Shown piece by piece: positions 45,386 through 58,516 of a stretch of DNA of 64,000 nucleotides. The translations under genes were made by a program, and so were the position numbers. The notes under the pieces were generated by a model. That model was not told where the DNA came from. It worked only from the letters and a program-made list of their open reading frames with translations, and did not search any database. Within the stretch, counting starts at the first letter, position 1; each line of letters begins with the position of its first letter. Location: the NCBI GenBank assembly GCA_963921935.1, contig OY998178.1, forward strand, positions 54,781,451-54,845,450. Reading direction: 5' to 3'. Source of the stretch: Galeruca laticollis (taxonomy: Eukaryota; Arthropoda; Insecta; Coleoptera; Chrysomelidae).

Positions 45386-48300
45386 GCCATGGTGTACACG
45401 AAATAGGATATGTCTACTCTCATCCCAAAGAATTTCTACTGGAGGACATATCAGACCCTAAAACAAATAATAAATTAATTTTAATAAAAGGTCAAATAAA
45501 CAATAAAACAATTTTATCGGTAGTGGACACCGGGTCAGCGGCATCACTTATTCATAAGAGAAAAGTGGAACAATTGCCAATTTTACAGAAAAATATTATT
45601 AGAATTCCTAAGGTAAATTTAGTAGGAATAAATTCAAAAAAATTAATGGATGTAAATAAAGCAGTAGTAGTACAGTTTAATATTTTAGATAGTAGCATTA
45701 GCATGCTATTATTAATTGTTGATCATATAGAATTTGATGTATTAATAGGCTCTGATGAACTTGATAAAAATGAAGCAATTATCGATTATGAAAAAGAAAC
45801 GGTTAGTTTTAAAGGAATAGAAATACAATTTTATAAAGATGGGGAAGAAAAAGAAGTACAGAAGACAGAAGAAGAATGTAGTATGGAGCTTACAAAAGAA
45901 ACAGAAAATATAAAATTAAAGGATTATGAAGCTAAGAAATATGGTTATGTGAATGGAATTTATGAAGATAAGAAGTATGGTTATGGATATGGAAATAATG
46001 GTAGTAGGAAAAATAAAGTAATAATAAATTATATTAATGGGATGGAAATTAATTGTGATGATGGTTATCGAGATGATATTATGAAGTTATTGGTAAAGTA
46101 TGAAGGTTTAGTCAAGGAAGAAGCAAGAGTCGCAGAAGAATACGTTCATAAAATAAAAATAAACAGAAATATTGAGAATTTTAAAAGCAAAACCTATCCT
46201 ATTCCTTATAAACTTAGGCCTCAAGTCAATAAAGCCATTGAAAAATTATTATTTGACAACATTATAGAGTACAGTAATACATCTTTTATTAATCCTATAG
46301 TAATTGTTCAAAAGAAAAATCCAAAAGATAACATTAGAATTTGTTTAGATGCGCGCAATTTAAATCAATGTACTACTCCTGAGTATGAAAGTCCTCAAAC
46401 AATTGAAGCCATTTTAGGTAGAATTACAAATGCAAAGGTTTATAGTCAGCTAGATCTTTTACACTCATTTTGGCTTATTCCTCTTCATCCAGACAGTAGA
46501 AAATATACTGGTTTTATTATAAATGGTGTTGTATACCAATTTAAAGTCACCCCATTCGGTCTTAATTCTAGTACTAGTGCACTATTGAAAGCTCTTAATA
46601 AAATATTACACCCATATGAAGACTTTACGTTGCATTATGTTGATGATATTGTAATTTTCTCCAACAGCTATGAACAGCACCTAGAACATATCAATATAAT
46701 ATTAAAAATACTTGATCAAGCAGGTCTTAAAATAAACATTGACAAATGTCATTTCTTTAAAACAAAAATAAAATATTTAGGATACATTTTAGACACTACG
46801 GGTATCACAATTGATCCTGAAAGAACTAAAATTATTAAAAATTTTCCTAGGCCAACAAATTTGAAGACACTACGTAGTTTCATGGGAACCATTCAATATT
46901 TTAAAAGATTAATTCCAGACTTAACAACTTTAGAATGACCCTTGATGGAACTACTATGTAAAAATGTAGAATGGAAGTGGAATGAAAGACGAGAATTGGC
47001 ATTCAATAAAATAAAACATTTTTGCAAAATATACAACTCTATCATCCTCAATATAATATACCTTTTACATTAAAAACTGACGCATCTATAGATAGATTTG
47101 CAGGAGTTCTCACTCAAATACAAAATAATATAGAGGTACCTATTTCTTTTGTTTCTAGAAAAACTAAAAAGGCAGAAAGAAATTATTCTGTATGCGAATT
47201 AGAACTTTCTAGCATACTTTATTGTGTGCAAAAACTTCGTTTCTTCCTATTAGGAAATTCATTTGTCATTGAGACAGACAATCAGGCATTAACAACCATT
47301 CTACAGAACAGATACAATAACACTCGATTACACAGACTTATACTCACATTACAAGAATATACATTTACCATAAAATACGTTCCTGGAGTAACAAACGTTG
47401 TTTCAGACGCCATTACACGAATGGACAACAAAAGACATAGAAATTACATTAAAATAGGCATCAACATCATGAAAAATAACGAAGACATTTTTACACTCAC
47501 GCACATACTACAAGATCAACAAAACCTCACCACACAAGACAAACAAAAATTACAAAACAAACAGAACATTTACTATAAAACCATTAATGACAATGAACTA
47601 TACGTTATAACGAATACACTAGCAAGACAAATCATAAAAGACTTACACCTTAAATACTGTCATATAGGTACTAGGAAACTTCATCTTTTATTTAGGGAAA
47701 ATTACTATAGTAAGAACGATATTACAATTTGTAAATTAATCAACAAACAATGTGAGATATGTCAATTCACTAAAGAGAAAAACTTCCATAACGAAAATCT
47801 TCCAAAAGCCTTACTTACAAAAGAACCTTTAGAAACTATTGCCATAGATTTTTTGTCTAATTTAGTTCCAAGTACAAACAATAACAAATATTTGTTAGTA
47901 ATTACAGATATTTTTACAAAATACATAAAAAAGTATCCTTGTCAGGAAACTAACTCAAAAGAAGTGAAGTCAGCATTAACAAAATATTTTACTACAATAG
48001 GTGTCCCAAAGAACATTATAATGGACAATGCTACTTATTTTAACAATATAAAATTTAAGAATTGGTTGATAAAATCTAACATAAATCCTGTATTCATTAG
48101 TATAAGAAACCCATCTGCCAATCCATGTGGAAGAGCCATCAAAGAAATTTTAAAATTTTTAAGAATACTAGTCCATAGCGAACACACACTTTGGGAAGAG
48201 TGTATCGTAGACATTGAACATTTCATCAATGATATCCCTAATACAGTAACAAACATTAGTCCAACTATATTAATGACTGGAAAAAGTCCTAATCGACCAT

Positions 48301-48632
48301 GGCACATGACAAATATAGAAAACTATGAGACATTAATACAAAGAACAAACGAAAAATTAATAAAACGAGCAAATAAACAACTAAAACTCAGAAATAACAA
48401 AATCAAAAAGCAAATTACCTTCCAAAAAGGTGAATTAGTTATAGTTAAGGCTCTTCGAACACCTAATCGATACAAGAATCAATGCTTGAAACTGCAACTT
48501 CTATATGAAGGTCCATATGTGGTTGTAACAGAATTCGGTGTAAATAGCTACCAGTTAGCACATCCCGTCACAGGTATAATACGGGGAATCTTCAACATTA
48601 AATCCATTTATAAGTTCTATCCAGAAGAGTGA
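45385..48632 (+). pseudogene. Pol of the Ty3-type element: protease, RT, RNase H, integrase
   Basis: The protease has VVDTGSAASLIHK (45521-45560). The RT has IRICLDARNLNQ, the SQLDLLHSFW metal-site strand and HYVDDIVIFS (46637-46665). RNase H starts at FTLKTDAS. The integrase has an H-H-C-C finger (HLKYC..H, then CEICQ at 47752-47770), the Asp of IAIDFLS (47845), the Asp of IIMDNATYF (48018) and a Glu in GRAIKEI (48129). Lesions: an in-frame TGA at 46936-46938 and a frameshift near 47020. No chromodomain is evident in the 3' region (VVTEFGVNSYQLAHPVTG). Confidence 0.85.
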
Positions 48633-48763
48633 TCTAAAAACAAACAAAAACATTAATACATTTATTTAAAACACCTGCACTAAGAAAAATATACATTGTG
48701 AAAAATTTCAAACTTTTTCTAGAATTATTATAATTTATAAAAAGATTGAAATATTTCAGGGAA

Positions 48764-50038
48764 TGTTATAGCAAATAATTTCATTCATAATAAAGAAACA
48801 TTTTTTTTATAATATAAATTAATAAGGGGAGCACCCTGTGTGTCAAAATTCATAAATATTGAACTGTGATCTGAAGATTCACTATATTGAATCATAGAAA
48901 TTCTATCTGTCAGAATCGAGGAATATTTTATGACAGTTCAGGAATTTGTTGATATTGTTGCGAATAAATAGGAAATTTTTTATTTATTAGTTATGTATAA
49001 TGATCTATAAAAGTAGTAACAATGTTTTGAGTTATTATTTATATTGTACATAGTTATTATTTTTATTGTTACATATGTACAAATTTTTACGAAAGTCAAC
49101 CAATGAAATGTCACATTAATTGGTGACATTGAAATGAATTGTATTAGGAGATCCAGCTTAAGATTTAAACCAATCTGAGGACAAGAAAACTCTGGTATCT
49201 AGGAAGAAAATTATGGTTGCTAAGAGGGAGAGAAATAAATAAATCTGGTGTCGAGGAAAAAAAAGATTATTATGAGATTTTGAAGAACAAGTTGAATAAT
49301 AATTCGAAAATTATACAGCTGAATTAAGAAGCAAAATCAGATATTATAAACGATGGTTGATAAAATATATGTGCAGAATTAACTAATTGGTGAATTCCTT
49401 TAAAATTTGATGAACAATTTCTTAAAATAAAGATTAAAAGCCGTCTACATGGTAAGATATAGCAGCTGACGGCACATCAGTAGAAGAAAGAAGTTATTGT
49501 GCGGTTTATTTTTTTCTTTCGAAGGTTAGTAGTAATTTTCTATGATTGGTACCAATTATAATCGTTATACTTTCAAATAAATTGAAAATTTGAGATGACA
49601 TTTAAGAAAGTATAACAGGAAAATATCTGAACTCATTTCTAAAGCAAAACAATAATATTATAAACTTAAAACTCGTGATATTTAATACTTATTGAATTAT
49701 ACCTAGGTTAAGAGTCGTTCCATTTTAATATCATTAAAAATTTCACTTACCATCTGTCAATTCATCCATTTTTTTTTTGCATTATATTTTATGTCTTCAA
49801 AGTTATTAAACTGTTTTCCAATTTGAGTTTCATGTTTGTTCTTAAAATAATCTGCAGAAAACAAAGGCCTTACTCAGAACCCTGTCTGTTTCCAAATTAA
49901 TAATTATGATAAAATATTGAGCGCTAGCCGAGGTAAATGAGAGGAAATCCAGAGGAATAATATACGAGGTAAAACAAATTATATAATAAAATAAAACTTA
50001 TTAAATACATTTATTAGACACAGATTAAAATTTTAACA
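48764..50038 (+). repeat. 3' LTR of the Ty3-type element
   Basis: Begins TGTTATAGC and ends TTTTAACA, followed directly by the rest of the TA tract. Nearly identical to 42001-43278. Confidence 0.9.
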
Positions 50039-50053
50039 TAATATATATATATT

Positions 50054-50101
<48 letters not shown>

Positions 50102-50186
50102 AGACTAGGAAGCAAGAAGTAAATTTTAATAGTTTATTAGTAATTCACATTTTGGTTTTTAATAAGTATAAAAGTTGCTTTTATCA

Positions 50187-52906
50187 ATGGATCCATATGT
50201 TAGGGATGTTAACTACGAGCCTTATCCTACAATTGAAATTAAAGAACTGAAAGATATTAATGAACACTACAAAACTTTAAAAAAGAGTCATTTTAAAATA
50301 TTTCATCAAAATATACGTAATATAAATAAGAACATTGAAGAATTAAAAATATTTTTATCACAGTTGAATCACACATTTGAAATTATTGTCCTTACAGAAA
50401 CGCTAAATATTCCTGATTTGAGTTTGTTCCAATTACCAGATTATGATATAATTTACAGTGAGGGAGATATTAACCGTAATGACGGAGTTGTAATTTATAT
50501 AAAATGTAACATAGTTTATGATTATAATATAGTACAAATAGGATTGTGCAAAGCAGTACAAACTATAATTAAATTGTCTAGTAAAAATAAACTTTTAATT
50601 ACATCTCTGTATAAACCGCCACCGATAAAGGAAGAAGCATTTGTTGATGAGTTGTGGACATATCTTGAAGACACTAAGAACAATTTAAACATTCCTTAAC
50701 ACTTGATTTTAGGAGATTTTAATATAAATATTAAACATCAAACTGATCTAGTTTTTGCATATCTGGATGTATTGAGTGAATATGACTTCTTATCGTTAAT
50801 AAACAAATATACAAGAATTCAGGGAACATCGAAAAGTTGCATAGATCATATATTTTATAGTTCGAATACGATAGATGAATATATGGCAGCTACATATGAT
50901 ACGAATATTACAGACCACAAGGCTACAATGGCATATCTTCCTTTACAAGCTGAGACAACCGTAAAAAAGTTATTTTTCAAAAATATTGATAATAAAAAGC
51001 TACAAGAAGACATTCAGAGTCATAGATGGGAAGCCTTTTATAACATAAATAATTTAAACGGAAAAGTTAGCTATTTAATAAATGTGGTAAATAAATATAT
51101 AAGTAAAAATACAAAAGTTGTTAAAAAAAATAAGAAATATATTAAGAGGCAACAATGGGTAACCAAAGGTATTATTAATTCAATTACAGAAAGAAACAGA
51201 CTTCATCATGTTTATAAAAAAGATTTGGGGAACATAGAAAAAAAGGAAGCGTATTTAAATTACAGAGCATTGACTGATAGAGTTTTGAGAAAAGCTAAAA
51301 AAGATTACTATACCAAACAAATAAATGAAAATTCAGGAAACTCAAAAGGACTATGGAAAATTATTAATCAGTTACAAAATAAAGCTAAAAACAATAACGA
51401 TGACATAAAAGAAATACATACTGATGAGGGCCGTATGGTAACAGAGGCTAAATATCTAGCAGAAACATTTAACAATTACTTTACTGAAGTAGGCATTACT
51501 CTTACAAAAAGCATAAGCCCACCAAACACGCCTCAACCTAGGAGATATGCTCAGAAAAATTCAATTGTTCTGTTGCCTTTAACAAATATAGAAATCAAAA
51601 ACATAATAAACTCACTAGCAAACAAGAAATCACCCGGAATAGATAATATACAAACAGAATTAATAAAAGAGAATTCAGACATATTCACCCCACTCTTGAC
51701 CCACTTAGTTAATGAAATATTTCTACAAGGAGAATTTCCCACTGAACTCAAGAGATCTTTAGTGATACCAATATTTAAAAAAGGCAATAAGACAATGGTG
51801 ACAAATTATAGACCGATATCCTCAATAACAACTTTCGCAAAAGTGGTAGAGAAAGCTCTAAATTTGAGATTACAAGAATATCTTAAAAAATATAATATAA
51901 TTTCTACAAAACAATTTGGATTTCGAGAGGGACTCTCTACAACTGATGCAATTCTAGAATTAACTAAAAAAATTTATCACTCGGTGGATCTTAATAAGCC
52001 AAACTTAACCATTTTCCTGGATTTAGCCAAGGCCTTCGATACTATACATCACGAACAGTTATTGCTGGCTTTGGAGGATGCAGGGATACGAGGAATGGCA
52101 TTAAAACTTTTCGGAGACTATCTAAAAAACCGATATCAACAAGTGAAAGTAAAAGATCAGCTTAGCAGAAGCAAACTAATCACAACTGGTGTACCACAAG
52201 GGACAGTCCTTGGTCCTATACTATTTTCAATTTACGTGAATAATTTGTATATTCAACCGACTACTGGCCAAATTGTGAGTTTTGCTGATGACACGGCTGT
52301 TTTCTATGAAGCAGATACTTGGGAAGAACTAAAGTATAAAACAGAAAATGACTTATAAAAGATTATAGATTGGTGTAATCATAAAAAACTTACTATAAAT
52401 TATAATAAATCATTTTTTTTACTTTTGCCAGCTATATTAACAGATTACCAGATTTTAATGAACTCAATGTCACTTATAACGATCAGGAAATTACTCTTCA
52501 AAGACAAAGTTATATAAAATACTTGGGTGTTACTCTCGACTCTCACTTACGGTAGGATAAGCATATAGATAATTTAACCTACACCTTAAGGATGTTGCTT
52601 TTTAAATTTAAATTTCTCAAAAAAACATTGAGCGTTATTCACCTTAGAACTATTTACTACACACTTGTTCAAACCAGACTTCAATACTCCATCATCTGCT
52701 GGGGGGCTACCACAAAGAACCATTTAAATAAACTGGAAATTTTTCAAAAGAGATTACTGAAAATAATAATCAATAAAAAAATTAGGTATCCAACGGATTT
52801 ATTGTATGATGAAACCAATATTATGGATGTCAGACAATTATATGTTTATGCAATTTTAATGTACACTTACAAACATAAAGATATATTACAAAAAAAAGAC
52901 ATATAA
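50187..52906 (+). pseudogene. ORF2 of the CR1/Jockey-like element: endonuclease and RT
   Basis: The first ATG in frame is at 50187. The endonuclease has FHQNIRNINKNIEELK, IIVLTETLNI, a LGDFNINI metal site at 50709-50732 and TDHKATM. The RT has KSPGIDNIQTELIKE, the IFLDLAKAFDTIHHE strand, GVPQGTVLGPILFSIYVNNL and FADDTAVFY (catalytic FADD, 52280-52306). The thumb and C-terminal part lie in a shifted frame (52592-52906, SIICWGATTKNHLNKLEIFQ). Lesions are an in-frame TAA at 50697-50699, a TAA at 52356-52358 and a frameshift before 52592. Confidence 0.85.
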
Positions 52907-53582
52907 CTATCAAACAAGAGGTAAAGAAACAGGCACAGTATATACTCACTTTGTAAGTAAATCAGTATCACAAAGATATTATTTGTACCTAAGTGGAAAA
53001 ATATTTAATCACCTTCCGGAAATGTATAAGATTTATTTGTATTCCGTAAACTCCCCTCAATTAATTAAAATATTAATGAAAAAATATATTGTAAATGGTG
53101 ACAGGTAAGCTTTGAGAGCATTGATTGAATAATGTGTGGGGAGCTTTCGGTGAAATGTGATAAAATTATGAAATTTAGAAGTAAGAAATTCAATGGATTC
53201 ATTGCTATATGTATATGTGTGAGTGTGTGTATGTATATAATTGTTTATTTAGAAAGAAACGTGAAAAAAACATGCAAACATAATAACATAATATGTGTGT
53301 GTGTATGTATGTATGTGTATATATTTGTTATCCTACTATTGTTTATAAATTAAGTGAAATATTGTTTTGTGTACTTTTGGAGAATCAATTTAATTTAGTA
53401 CAATATATATTTAAATCATTTTTAGTAAAAGTAAGCAATTCAGCAGCCTATGCGCAACCGTGAGGTCATAAATAGGCTACCATGTCGCATACGTATTACA
53501 TTGATGTTCCATATATAATATTGTACAACAAGAGATTTATGTATATATATGTATAACATGAGCTGAATAAAGATTATTATTA
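52907..53582 (+). other. C-terminal remnants and 3' UTR of the CR1/Jockey-like element
   Basis: A shifted frame continues to about 53105 (YQTRGKETGTVYTHFVS). A 3' UTR with short GT-rich tracts (53215-53330) follows, ending in AATAAAGATTATTATTAT. Confidence 0.55.
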
Positions 53583-53583
53583 T

Positions 53584-54150
53584 ATGATAAATAAGCTAAT
53601 TATTAAAAAAGAGGGAAACGTGGCATTACAACTAATATTTCCTAAACAAACTGAAGAAATAAAAACTTATAGAACCATCACATATGCAGGAAATAATTCT
53701 AATAATATTTCAAAGATAATATCTTTAACAACGAATACAACAATTGCTTTTACAACAGAAAGTAACGTATGTACGAAATTGTTAAATGTTAAAACCAAAA
53801 TACCAACATTAAAGACATCAGGTATATATAAACTCAAATGTCCAGAATGTAATGCTATCTGGTTGGGTCAGACCCTTAGAAATTTTGAAATCAGATACAG
53901 TGAACACTTACGAGCATACAGGTTAAAACAACCAGATAAATCCCATTACGCAAAACATCTACTTAACACCAATCATTCATTGACACCAAACACAGAACTA
54001 GAAGTACTACATATTTGTGATAAGAAACAAGAACTGGATTTCCTTGAAGAGTTGGAAATTAGAAGACACTTAAGAAACCCACAATATGAAGTCGTCAATG
54101 AACAGATAAATCTAGGAAGCTCTCCACTATTAAACTGTCTTCTTAAGTGA
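53584..54150 (+). pseudogene. PLE GIY-YIG endonuclease domain, rejoined end of the split PLE
   Basis: A 188-residue open frame resumes the PLE protein after the non-LTR insertion. It contains SGIYKLKCPECNAIWLGQTL, with GIY, a CPEC Cys pair and a WLG in place of YIG, then RYSEHLRAYR, HYAKHLLNTNH and a Glu-containing ELDFLEELEIRRH. PLE nucleases carry this layout, including the Cys pair. This part has no internal stop, but the protein as a whole was split by the insertion. Confidence 0.75.
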
Positions 54151-54445
54151 TAATTGTAAGGATCAACAGATATAGTTTTCCTGGTTTTCTATATCATTGC
54201 ACAGTTATACTGATCTTAATTGGAAAAATGATATCCAGGATATCACCATAGGGCTAATAATATCTAAGCTTCAATATTTGTAATATCACATTCTCTTCTT
54301 TTTTCTATTACCATATATTAAGTAGGTCACTTCTTGGTCTAGTTATCGAAACAATTATCAATTTTTTAGAATATTTAATATTTTTCATTATATTGTGGAA
54401 TTAGCTAGAAACGTTGAGTTTCATTTAAAACACTAATACTATGTA

Positions 54446-55256
54446 CAATAATAACTGAGAGTTTGTGTTAAAATATGCTTAACAGCTGGTGGTTTTCATA
54501 TTAAAATGATTCTCAACCTGTAGATATAACATGGTAGCAGAGCGTGTAAATAAGGATGGCTGAGAAAAAGGAAGATTTAATATTGCAAAAGTGTTGAATA
54601 CGATAAATGGATCTGTTTTTGAAAATGAAAGGCTGTCAAGAGGTAATCGAAAATTATTCAAGACCAACTGGTATTGAGTGAAATAAAAAAGAGATAAAGG
54701 CACAAAACTACCTAGTTAATAGTGTAGTAACACACAGAAACTTCCGCAAAGAAAATTAAGTATTAGATTTAAAAATGAAAGAGCATGAAAACCCCTTAAA
54801 ATTTCATAATAATTTTGAAAAACAAATTAATGAACTGAAGAATGCCGGAGAAACAGTGACACATGAAGATAATTAAACTATTTTTTATTTGCTTTACTGG
54901 GAAGTTTGACACATATTGTGGATATAATTGATGCATTACCAAATGATGAAGAACAATTGAATATGGTAAAAATAAATTATTATTGGAGTAGCAGAAACGA
55001 CAAACTTTAGACAATGGAAAAGTAATCTTCAAGCTTTCTCATTACAATCATATCAAAACGTACATAGAAATAATGATCAGATTTTTCCACAGTCAAGAAA
55101 GAGATGCAGAATGAAAATGTTTCAAAAGTAAGAAGCCAAGGCATACTCAAAGATACTGTAGAAGTAATTATGATAGAGGAAGACTTCTTAGAAGAAATAG
55201 TTCAAATTTCAGAGGAAATAGTTATCGAGGAAATTCATATAGAGGTAAAAGTAACA
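54446..55256 (+). pseudogene. Copia-type LTR retrotransposon remnant, gag
   Basis: TGGTAGCAGAGCG at 54532-54544 resembles the Copia primer-binding site, just after an ACA LTR-type end. ATG 54556 starts MAEKKEDLILQK. After many frameshifts the Copia gag pattern is visible: LFALLGSFTHIVDIIDALPN (about 54885-54950), EEQLNMVK, a basic stretch and an Arg/Gly-rich tract near 55190-55250. The remainder is cut off at the Crypton (55267). Many stops are present. Confidence 0.6.
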
Positions 55257-55852
55257 ATCGACTACGCGGCTTCGTGCGTAACTTTTCCGTTCGTGCGTAA
55301 AATGCTTCTTACAATACACGTTACGTAATATACTATTATCTACGACCACCTCTGTAACTAGTCTATTACGCACGGTAAAACAAAACGCACGGCTGTAAAG
55401 TAAATCACACAGCTTCCCTAGCAACCACTTAGCAGCTGTCAATTGACGTCGCCATTTTATTCAGAATTTATTATTTACATATTAGACGATGAATTTTTTT
55501 CTATATATAAATAGTAGATACTTTTTTTAGATATGAGATTGCATTTAATACTGAGAGTTATTTGCAGTTATATCATAATTGGTTCCGTTCCATTCACTCC
55601 GCATCTTTTAGCTGACCAAATCGATCATAATATTTGTAAACAAACATATATAATGATATAAGCCGTCAAACCATCCAAATTAAGTAGGCTGCGATAGGGA
55701 TTTGAGAACAAAAATCAAGAACTATCAATAAATTTTCATTTTTATAACCTCATAGCTAATGCCTACACTACATGTGTTTAAGACTATTCAACGCTTTGCC
55801 ACGTAAAATTCTGTTCTTCTGTTCTGTTTGTGTAGTTTTTGTTCAATTAAAA

Positions 55853-55967
55853 AATGTCGAGTGACAGTGCAATGGATTTAACTCCACCCAATATAACTGA
55901 AATCGCTGAATTAGACAGAAACGACAGAAAGCCTTCTTCACTTTGGTGTTTTTATTCTATGTTGAGG

Positions 55968-55975
<8 letters not shown>
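55853..55975 (+). pseudogene. N-terminal fragment of the Crypton recombinase
   Basis: ATG 55853 gives MSSDSAMDLTPPNITEIAEL, a short acidic start, then KPSSLWCFYSMLRTTI. The second part corresponds to the segment after the N-terminal SAM-like domain; the domain itself is missing between them, so there is an internal deletion. The frame runs into a (TA)n tract. Confidence 0.55.
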
Positions 55976-56021
<46 letters not shown>

Positions 56022-57622
56022 ATTTAATAAGGATTAATAGTATTCGTCAAATTGATTCTCTCATCTTGTACTTTATTAGCCATCATTCTAACGAATATTT
56101 ATAAATTGTACAAAAAAACATGTCTAAATCAATTATAGATGCCGATAGTAAAAACAGTGAACAAAATCCTCACAACAATACTGAAGAAAATCTGACCAAA
56201 GATATTGAAACAGACGATGTACTCGTTGAACCGTCAGAATCAAAAATATTAAAATCCGATTCAGATTCAACGGAAATTAACACTAATTATTCAGTAGATG
56301 ATGTAATTTCAAAAGAATCCGTCGAAATGAGAATGAAATTTAAAATAATTTAGAAGAAACACGACAAATTTTTATATAGTTAGTAAATATGTTGTTTTAT
56401 GCAAGGGATTTCAGGAATTTAAATAAATTGTGATTAAGTTATGTTAATAATTATATGTATAACAAGTTAATAGGATTACAAAAGTAGTTAAAAAGGAAGG
56501 TACAGACTTTAATAGTAATAAGTTTTCATATATGAAAAATTAAAAAACATAAAACTTTGGGAGAACTTTTTATATATGGTGTGTAGTAGAATAGTCAATT
56601 ATGATTAAAGTCTTTACAATGGTAGTAAAACAACAATCAGAACATTTTTTATTGAAGAACAAAGAATGGACATCGAAGAACATAGTTTACCGAATGTAAT
56701 TGTTGATGCAAAACATATTCAAGTATGTCATAAAAAACCGAATCAGTTTCTCTAACAACCCTTAACGACGATTATTATTGATTGTGAATTAAAAACGTCA
56801 GTTTGATTAGACGTCAAAAAATTGGGAAAGGAGATAAATTGTATCCTCAATATAAAAGATTGAAACCTGTATATTTAATAAAAAGGAAAATTGAACGAAT
56901 TTTAAAGTAATAATCAGAAGAAAGGAGAATATTTAAACTATTATAATACAATTAGGTACTTACTAAAATTTATTCAAAATTGGATTCAAATGGCATAGAG
57001 AGTTGAGAAACGTAAAGGTGCTTTCAAAAGTCATAGCTGTTGGTGAAAAATATGCGAAGTTTGTTTTGCACCACACAACCATAAATACGGAGCAATATAT
57101 GGTACGAAGATTTTATTAATTTTATGAGCTCATAAAACGGATCTGTGCGTGATCAGTGTCACTTGGGTTTCGTTCAAACATCTGCGGAGAAAAATAAATA
57201 CACATTTATAATTGTATATTATTATCGTAATGATTTTGGACTGTTACGTATGATATGTGTATATAGTTGCAGTAAAAATCTTTCATAATTAAAATTCCTA
57301 AAATCATGAATTTGCTTATTTTAATTTCACAATAAAATAATTAGAGTTTTGAGTGGCGCAATTGAACCCTACCTGTTGATAGAGTTTTGTTCATGTTTAA
57401 CGATTGATATGTTCCTATTAATAATAAATATAATCGTGGCCAAAAAACAGTAAAAAAACTCATCTGGAGCTAGCAAAGTTAGGAAATAGTCTGGGCAATA
57501 ATAGAATAAAACCTTTTTAAAAATAAATTAATATTGAAAATAAATCAACAATAATTGAAAATACATTCTATTATAAAAGAATAAAGAAACCTATACAATA
57601 TATATATATATATATATATATA

Positions 57623-58516
57623 AGGCTTGGAAAATATGCACTAAAAAATACCAAAATATGCATGCAAATATGCTCTAAAAATAGGTCAAAATATGCAGTT
57701 AAATATGCACTTGTGCTCTTAAATATGCACTTTTCTCCTTTATATAGATATTACCTAAACATCATTTTTAAGGTAAACAAAAAACAGAGTGAAAAAACAC
57801 TATACTTATTTATTTATATTATTAAACTTCATTAATATAGTTGTTAAGCTTACCGTTTTAGCGCAAATTGTGCAGAAAACGGATGTTGAATCCACTATCT
57901 TTAAATCCTTTCTATTGTTGATCCACTTTTTTAGCAGAATATTTTTTTCGGTTGGTTGTTTTGGCATTTTGGCAACTTTGATAAAACTTTAAACTCCACA
58001 ATTCACAAAATTATTCTCTTGTTGACAGAAGGACTACCAAATCAATTTTAACTAATGTTTTCTAAAGACAAGCAAAGGAAAAGAAATCCCTTCCCCAAAA
58101 GCATATTTAATAGTTTGAAAACTGGTAGCGGGAATGAATGAAGAATATCATTTACGAGCTAGCAAGGTTATTTTATTACGACCCATGGTTTTTACAACCA
58201 CCGAAATATTTAAGCCGGACGTGAAGAATTAGTATTTGAAAGAAATGTAAAAATAATCCCATTTTATGAGACCATCTGTCGTTTAACACAAGAACGGCAG
58301 TAAAATAGTAATTAGTGGGTCCTAATCCCGATACAAAGATGAATTGCGGGTACCTGACAAGCCGTCGCACTGTGCCTTGTTCTAAAAATGCACTAAAAAA
58401 TTAAATTTTTGCAAAAATACGGTAAAATATGCATTATTTTATTTTGCATATGCATTATTCAAAAAATGGCGAAATATGCACATATGCACTTAACATGCAT
58501 TTTGCATATTTTCCAA

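Larger units (their letters stand above)
42001..50038 (+). mobile_element. Ty3-type LTR retrotransposon, young
   Basis: LTRs at 42001-43278 and 48764-50038, gag with an N-terminal SAP-like domain, then protease, RT, RNase H and integrase in Ty3 order. By eye the LTRs differ at about ten places over 1.28 kb, so the insertion is recent. It landed in a (TA)n tract, which hides the target duplication. No env-like frame follows the integrase. Confidence 0.9.
40656..53582 (+). mobile_element. CR1/Jockey-like non-LTR retrotransposon, split by a Ty3-type element
   Basis: It interrupts the PLE frame. ORF1 (41010-41761) and ORF2 (50187-52906) are separated by a (TA)n tract holding the 8-kb Ty3-type insertion. 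The 3' end is AATAAAGATTATTATTAT at about 53566-53582, a short microsatellite tail typical of CR1-like elements. Left edge placed to within about 20 bp. Confidence 0.75.
39912..54433 (+). mobile_element. Penelope-like element with 12-bp TSD, hosting nested retrotransposons
   Basis: AATACTGTGTAC (39900-39911) and AATACTATGTAC (54434-54445) flank inverted terminal arms (39952-40290 against 54165-54433). A 40-bp extension (39912-39951) lies outside the left arm. PLE coding pieces remain on either side of a 12.9-kb insertion: the RT end (40320-40655) and the GIY-YIG domain (53584-54150). The internal insertion is a CR1/Jockey-like element that itself holds a Ty3-type element. Confidence 0.85.
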
